This document shows positions 59,556 to 64,000 of a stretch of DNA of 64,000 nucleotides, one piece after another (positions within the stretch are counted from its first letter, which is position 1; each line of letters opens with the position of its first letter). The translations under genes and the position numbers were made by a program. The notes under the pieces were generated by a model. The model was not told the origin of the DNA. It saw only the letters and a list, made by a program, of their open reading frames with translations, and ran no database searches. The stretch spans positions 471,219-535,218 of the forward strand of contig NZ_JVMD01000015.1 in NCBI RefSeq assembly GCF_001056295.1, written 5' to 3'. Source of the DNA: Corynebacterium halotolerans (GTDB lineage: Bacteria; Actinomycetota; Actinomycetes; Mycobacteriales; Mycobacteriaceae).

Positions 59556-60821
59556 TCACGCGTCCGAGACGGGGCTGCGCCGGGCCGCACGCGCCGCGAG
59601 ATGCAGCGAGGCGGTCGCGGTGACGGCGCAGACGAGCATGACCGCGGCCATGGCGACGGGCTGCGACATGCCGGCGGCGGCCACCGCGCCCACGAGCGGG
59701 CTGAGCAGACCGGCGACGATGAACTGGCCCGAGCCCATGAACGCCGACGCGGAACCGGCGATGCCGGTGGCCCGCGACATCGCCAGCGCCGAGTTGTTCG
59801 GCATGTTCACGCCCATCGAGGCGACGGTGACGAAGAGGAGGGGAAGGATGACGGGGGCGGGGGCGTCGCAAAGCGTCGCCGCCACCAGCCCCGCGACCGC
59901 CGCGAGCAGCACCGCATTGCCGGCCACGGCGATGCGCAGCGGGCCCACCCGGCGCACGATGCGCGCGTTGATCAGCCCGACGACGAACAGTCCCGAGGTG
60001 TTCGCCGCGAAAATGGCGGAGTACTGGACCGGGGTGAACCCGAAGTGCTCCTGGAGCACGTACGCCGACGCCGCGACATAGGCGAACATCGTGCCGAAGG
60101 ACGCGATGAACGCCACCGTGAACCCGACGTAGGCGCCGTCGGAGAACAGGGCGCGCGCTCCGGCGAGCATCGGGGCGAAGCCGGAGGCCTTGCGGCGCTC
60201 CGCGGGCAGGGTCTCCGGGACCGCGAAATACACGCCGGCGAGGATCACCGCGTTGACGGCGACGAGCACCCAGAAAATGCCGCGCCAGCCGACCGGCTCG
60301 ACCAGCAGGCCGCCGATGATGGGCCCGAGCACCGGCGCGATGCCGCCGAGCAGCATGAGGATGGAGAAGATCCGGGCGACGTCGGGGCCGCGCACCAGGT
60401 CCACGACGGCGGCGCGGGCCAGCACGACGGCGGTGCCGCCGGCGAGGCCCTGCACCAGGCGGGCCAGGTAGAAGGTCCAGATGCCGGGGGCCAGGGCCGC
60501 GGCGGCCGTGGCGGCCAGCAGGCCCGCGGCGCCGATGAGGAACAGGCCGCGGCGGCCGCGGGAATCGGAGACGGGGCCTGCCACGAGCTGTCCCGCCGCC
60601 ATGCCGGCCAGGAAGAAGGTGATGGTCAGCTGCGCCGCGGCCTGGTCGATGCCGAACTCCCGGCCCAGCTGCGGCAGGCCGGCCAGGTACATGTTGATGG
60701 ACATCGGCTCCGCGGCCGTGGTGAGCGCGAGAACGCCCAGCAGCAGTGGCGGGATGAGGCCGCGGATCGGCGAGCGTGTGGCCGTGGCCGTGGCCGTGGC
60801 CGTGGCGGGGGCGGCGGACAT
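59556..60821 (-). CDS. MFS drug-resistance exporter, Bcr/CflA type
   Basis: The 421-residue 12-helix exporter has INMYLAGLPQLGREFGID (the periplasmic Bcr/CflA start motif D/N-x-Y-L-P-A-L-P variant), GQLVAGPVSDSRGRRGLFL as motif A, and GGIAPVLGPIIGGLL as the antiporter motif C. ATG 60821 with GGAGGT at ideal spacing is preferred over longer in-frame starts. The N-terminal ATATATAT stretch comes from a GTGGCC tandem repeat. A loop ATLCDAPAP contains a copy of the dispersed motif (59861-59874). Two different operator-like sites lie upstream. Confidence 0.92.
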   Translation of the reverse strand: MSAAPATATATATATRSPIRGLIPPLLLGVLALTTAAEPMSINMYLAGLPQLGREFGIDQAAAQLTITFFLAGMAAGQLVAGPVSDSRGRRGLFLIGAAGLLAATAAAALAPGIWTFYLARLVQGLAGGTAVVLARAAVVDLVRGPDVARIFSILMLLGGIAPVLGPIIGGLLVEPVGWRGIFWVLVAVNAVILAGVYFAVPETLPAERRKASGFAPMLAGARALFSDGAYVGFTVAFIASFGTMFAYVAASAYVLQEHFGFTPVQYSAIFAANTSGLFVVGLINARIVRRVGPLRIAVAGNAVLLAAVAGLVAATLCDAPAPVILPLLFVTVASMGVNMPNNSALAMSRATGIAGSASAFMGSGQFIVAGLLSPLVGAVAAAGMSQPVAMAAVMLVCAVTATASLHLAARAARRSPVSDA

Positions 60822-60869
60822 GAGGGGACCTCCGGGAACGGGTATGGCCGCGCCCGATGGCGCGGCCCA

Positions 60870-60913
60870 ATAGTTGACGTGGCAACTATAGCCCATATCC
60901 CCCAGGGGGGTAT
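60870..60913 (-). promoter_or_regulatory. Promoter of the MFS exporter with two stacked operators
   Basis: Reading the minus strand, TTGATA and TATAGT are possible -35 and -10 boxes with an unusually long 20-bp spacer. The spacer contains ATACCCCCCTGGGGGATAT (60913-60895), which resembles CsoR/RcnR- or MerR-type sites. ATAGTTG-N6-CAACTAT (60870-60889) overlaps the -10 and resembles MarR-type redox operators. Confidence 0.65.
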
Positions 60914-60922
60914 CAAAGGGGT

Positions 60923-60956
60923 GCGGCGCCGGATCCATCTGGATGGCCGGCGCCGC
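60923..60956 (-). terminator. Terminator of the LGFP lipoprotein gene
   Basis: GCGGCGCCGG (60923-60932) pairs with CCGGCGCCGC (60947-60956), and the inner ATCCA/TGGAT extends the stem. On the minus strand it is followed by CACCCCTTTG. It lies 50 nt after the stop codon. Confidence 0.75.
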
Positions 60957-61006
60957 GGGGTTCGCTCAGAGGTGCGTGAGCTCGCTTTGGGCGTGCTCGA
61001 CTCCGC

Positions 61007-61564
61007 TTACATGTACTTCGCGGAGAAGCCGCCGTCCTCGTCCTGCGTCCACTGGATCTTGCCCTTGGTGAACGTCTGCTCCCAGCCGCCCTCGATCTCG
61101 GTCTCGGCGTTGGTGGGCAGGCCCACCTTGTTGCCCAGCGCGCCGTCTTCCTTCCAGGTCTCGGCGATCTTGCCGATGATCGGGTGGGCGCCGCCGTCCG
61201 GCGAGGACGCGACCCAGCCGTTCTCGAACTCGGCGAGCATGTTGTCGCCGGCCTTCTGGGCCGACTTGAAGCCGCCCAGGTTCGCGGCCTCGGCGGCCTG
61301 CGTGATTTCGGCCGGCACGTCGCCCTCGGCGACGTCCTCGGTCTCGACGTCGGCCTCGCCCTCCTTGCCGTCGGCGTTCTCGCTCGCGGGGGCGCTGCTC
61401 GCGCCGTCGTTGCCGGCGGTGGCGTCGTCGACGGCCGACGACACGGCGTCGGTGGCCTTCGAGGCGTTGTCCTTGGCTTCATCGGTGGAGCAGGCGGCCG
61501 CCCCAAGCATCAGCGTCGCGCCGAAGATGGCGGCGGTGGCGCGGGTCATGGTGGTCTTGCGCAT
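61007..61564 (-). CDS. Lipoprotein with LGFP-like repeat
   Basis: The 185-residue precursor has a signal peptide with a relaxed lipobox GAAAC (Cys 25) and an acidic Ala/Asp/Ser linker. A C-terminal domain follows with NGWVASSPDGGAHPIIGKIA, LGNKVGLPTNAETEIEGGW and QTFTKGKIQWTQDEDGGF. The LGxPxxxE pattern is that of LGFP repeats, which occur in cell-wall proteins such as the corynebacterial PS1/mycolyltransferase group. It may bind the arabinogalactan or mycolate layer. AGGAG precedes ATG 61564. Confidence 0.87.
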   Translation of the reverse strand: MRKTTMTRATAAIFGATLMLGAAACSTDEAKDNASKATDAVSSAVDDATAGNDGASSAPASENADGKEGEADVETEDVAEGDVPAEITQAAEAANLGGFKSAQKAGDNMLAEFENGWVASSPDGGAHPIIGKIAETWKEDGALGNKVGLPTNAETEIEGGWEQTFTKGKIQWTQDEDGGFSAKYM

Positions 61565-61726
61565 TTCGGACTCCTGAATTGTCGTGGGTGACGTCGGGGC
61601 TCCAGTGCGTGGCGACGGCAACCGTCCAACCGGCATCGCCGTCGGGGCTGCAAAGTTGCTCCCACCTCATGGTGTACGACGTGCACGCCATGTGCAAGAG
61701 ATCGTGTGCACAACGAATCCTTTTCG

Positions 61727-62959
61727 TTACCGCTTCGTGTCCCCGCCGACATGCGGCGCATCGGCCGGGGCATCCGCGATCGCGCGGTCGTAGGCGCCGA
61801 CGACCTCCCGGATGAACCGGTCGCGACCCCGGTCGCGGGCGCTGTCGCGGGCCTTCGCGGACATCCGGTCCCGCAGGTCGGGGTCCGTGAGCAGCGCGGA
61901 CATGACCTCCCGGAAGTCCTCCGGGCCCCGGTACCGGTGGCCGTTGACGCCGTCGGCGATGACGCCCCGGAACGCCTCGTCGTCGGGGCACACGGCCGGC
62001 ACCCCGGAGGAGAGGGCCTCCAGGCAAGTCAGGCCCTGCGTTTCGCTTCTCGACGACGTGACGAACACGTCGCCCAGCCCGTAGCAGCGGTGGACTTCGT
62101 CGGCCGGGACGGCGCCGATGATGTGCACGCGGTCGGACACCCCGAGCCGGGCCGCGTATTCGCGCAGCCGACCGGCGTCGGGACCGTCGCCGACGACGAG
62201 CCACTGCCAGGGAGTGTTCTCCAGCCCCACCAGCAGATCGAGGGTTTCGGGAAGGTTCTTCTCGGCGGCGAGGCGGCCGACGGTGAGGACGGTCGGCGTC
62301 GCGGGATCCAGTCCCAGCTCGGACATGCGGGCGGCCCGCGCCGCGGGATCGCGGCGGTCGTCGTCGGGGCGGAACCGGTCGAGGTCGACGCCGGTGCCCA
62401 CGACTTCCAGCGGGTTGGTGACCCCGTAGCCGCGCAGGAGATCGGCGACCTTCTCGGTCGGTGCGATGACGCGGTCGGTGCGCCGCAGACGATCCCGGGT
62501 GAATGCCCTGGTCATGGCGCGGCCCACGCGGCGGCTGGGGCAGAAGTAATGCGTGTAGTCCTCGTATGCCGTGTGGTAGGTGTGCACGTGCGGCACCGAG
62601 GCCCGGCGGGAAACGGACCGGGCCCACAGGAACGCCGGGAATTCGGTGTGGCTGTGGACGACGTCGGGCGCCCATTTTTCGATGTGCCTCCGCACGCGGC
62701 GCCCGGAGGGGCGGCCGATGCGGGCATGCGGGTAGACGGCCCCCGCCGGGAGCGAACCCATCCGGTAGACGCCGTCGCGGAAGCTCGTGGCCAGGGAATC
62801 TCCGACGGTGAGCACGCGCACGTCATGGCCGGCTGCGGCCAACCCGTCGCGGAGATCGGAGACGGACCGGACGACGCCGTTGATCGTCGGGGACCAGCAA
62901 TCGCTCAAGAGGAGCACCCGAAGGGATCGGGTGCCCTCGGCGGCGCGGACGGACTGCAT
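61727..62959 (-). CDS. GT4-family glycosyltransferase
   Basis: This 410-residue GT-B fold enzyme has LLSDCWSPTINGVVRSVSDL at the N terminus (acceptor side). In the C-terminal half it has LTVGRLAAEKNLPETLDLL, VVGDGPDAGRL and the nucleotide-sugar motif SETQGLTCLEALSSGVP (E-x7-E). The pattern is typical of diacylglycerol or phosphatidyl-inositol glycosyltransferases of actinobacteria. The lipid acceptor cannot be fixed from sequence. ATG 62959 is chosen because CACAAT lies 6 nt upstream and longer frames are not conserved-looking. Confidence 0.9.
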   Translation of the reverse strand: MQSVRAAEGTRSLRVLLLSDCWSPTINGVVRSVSDLRDGLAAAGHDVRVLTVGDSLATSFRDGVYRMGSLPAGAVYPHARIGRPSGRRVRRHIEKWAPDVVHSHTEFPAFLWARSVSRRASVPHVHTYHTAYEDYTHYFCPSRRVGRAMTRAFTRDRLRRTDRVIAPTEKVADLLRGYGVTNPLEVVGTGVDLDRFRPDDDRRDPAARAARMSELGLDPATPTVLTVGRLAAEKNLPETLDLLVGLENTPWQWLVVGDGPDAGRLREYAARLGVSDRVHIIGAVPADEVHRCYGLGDVFVTSSRSETQGLTCLEALSSGVPAVCPDDEAFRGVIADGVNGHRYRGPEDFREVMSALLTDPDLRDRMSAKARDSARDRGRDRFIREVVGAYDRAIADAPADAPHVGGDTKR

Positions 62960-63141
62960 GGGTCGATTGTGGGGCACCGGGCGGCCGTTGTCACGGCGAG
63001 TACGACATTCCTTCCGGGTGAACGGAATTGTCCCCCGATCAGGTGTCGGCCGACGGCTCATTTCACCGCCGAAACCCCGCCATGGCGGAAAACCGCCCAT
63101 CCGAATGCCTCCCGCGCCCGGCCGTGCCCGCCAATCCCGAC

Positions 63142-63176
63142 GGCCGCCGGTTCAGCTAGCCACCGAACCGGCGGCC
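63142..63176 (-). terminator. Terminator of glnA
   Basis: GGCCGCCGGTTC (63142-63153) pairs perfectly with GAACCGGCGGCC (63165-63176) around an 11-nt loop, 36 nt downstream of the glnA stop. A further direct copy of CGAACCGGCGGC lies at 63187-63198, between the hairpin and the stop. The rest of 62960-63211 has no gene. Confidence 0.75.
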
Positions 63177-63211
63177 ACCGGTGCGGCAGACGCCGAACCG
63201 GCGGCGCCGGA

Positions 63212-64000
<789 letters not shown>

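Overview
The window is about 64 kb of high-GC actinobacterial DNA (I judge roughly 68-70% G+C). It looks like one chromosomal segment of a Corynebacterium-like member of the Mycobacteriales. Three things suggest this. The glnA / panB / glnA2 / glnE / galactokinase-like / RNB ribonuclease / phosphatase-Zn-ribbon-Nif3-cobC gene set and order resembles corynebacterial chromosomes. An LpqH-type lipoprotein, an LGFP-type lipoprotein and a SPOR-type small protein are present. Many starts carry an NANNNT -10 box only 6-8 nt before the ATG, the leaderless arrangement common in this order. I see no tRNA, rRNA operon, insertion sequence, prophage or CRISPR array.

Layout. 1-5 kb: a HAD phosphatase (cut by the window edge) diverges from a four-gene operon with ATGA overlaps (cobC-like aminotransferase, Nif3, zinc-ribbon coiled coil, histidine phosphatase), followed by the RNase P RNA gene. 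5-15 kb: an AbiEi/DUF559-like protein, TrpB2, an RNB ribonuclease, a degenerate galactokinase-like protein, a SPOR protein, DoxX and a CYTH-CHAD polyphosphate-binding protein. 15-23 kb: panB, then glnA2 and glnE, then an XPB-type helicase-associated protein that has lost its helicase core. The main glnA, whose product GlnE adenylylates, lies at the far right edge.

24-40 kb is the most distinctive accessory block. It holds a TetR regulator with a palindromic operator, three MpaB/DUF2236 oxygenases, an aldehyde dehydrogenase, a complete mce lipid importer operon (two YrbE permeases, MceA-F, one Mce-associated protein) and a convergent MceG-type ATPase. The operon and the ATPase gene share a nearly identical upstream palindrome. 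Together they suggest uptake of a lipid or isoprenoid, oxidative cleavage by the MpaB proteins and oxidation of the resulting aldehyde. From memory, mce operons were described as missing from the classical Corynebacterium genomes, so this block is worth attention.

40-53 kb: FMN reductase, a glutaminase-STAS fusion, a collagen-like membrane protein, an MFS transporter, an AAA ATPase, a histidine-rich cation diffusion facilitator, a macrodomain protein, a lipoprotein, a TPP enzyme, threonine synthase and a PRC-barrel/DUF2382 stress protein. 53-59.5 kb: a TPR-like helical protein diverges from two unrecognised coupled genes, an LpqH-type lipoprotein and a CHAT (caspase-like) protein. This is my best candidate for an undescribed conflict or signalling system. 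59.5-64 kb: a Bcr-type MFS exporter with two stacked operators, an LGFP lipoprotein, a GT4 glycosyltransferase and the 3' part of glnA.

Across the window a short dispersed motif, GGGCGTCG(TC/CA)AAGC, recurs far more often than expected. About seven copies lie in non-coding DNA, and several more lie inside linkers or loops of proteins.
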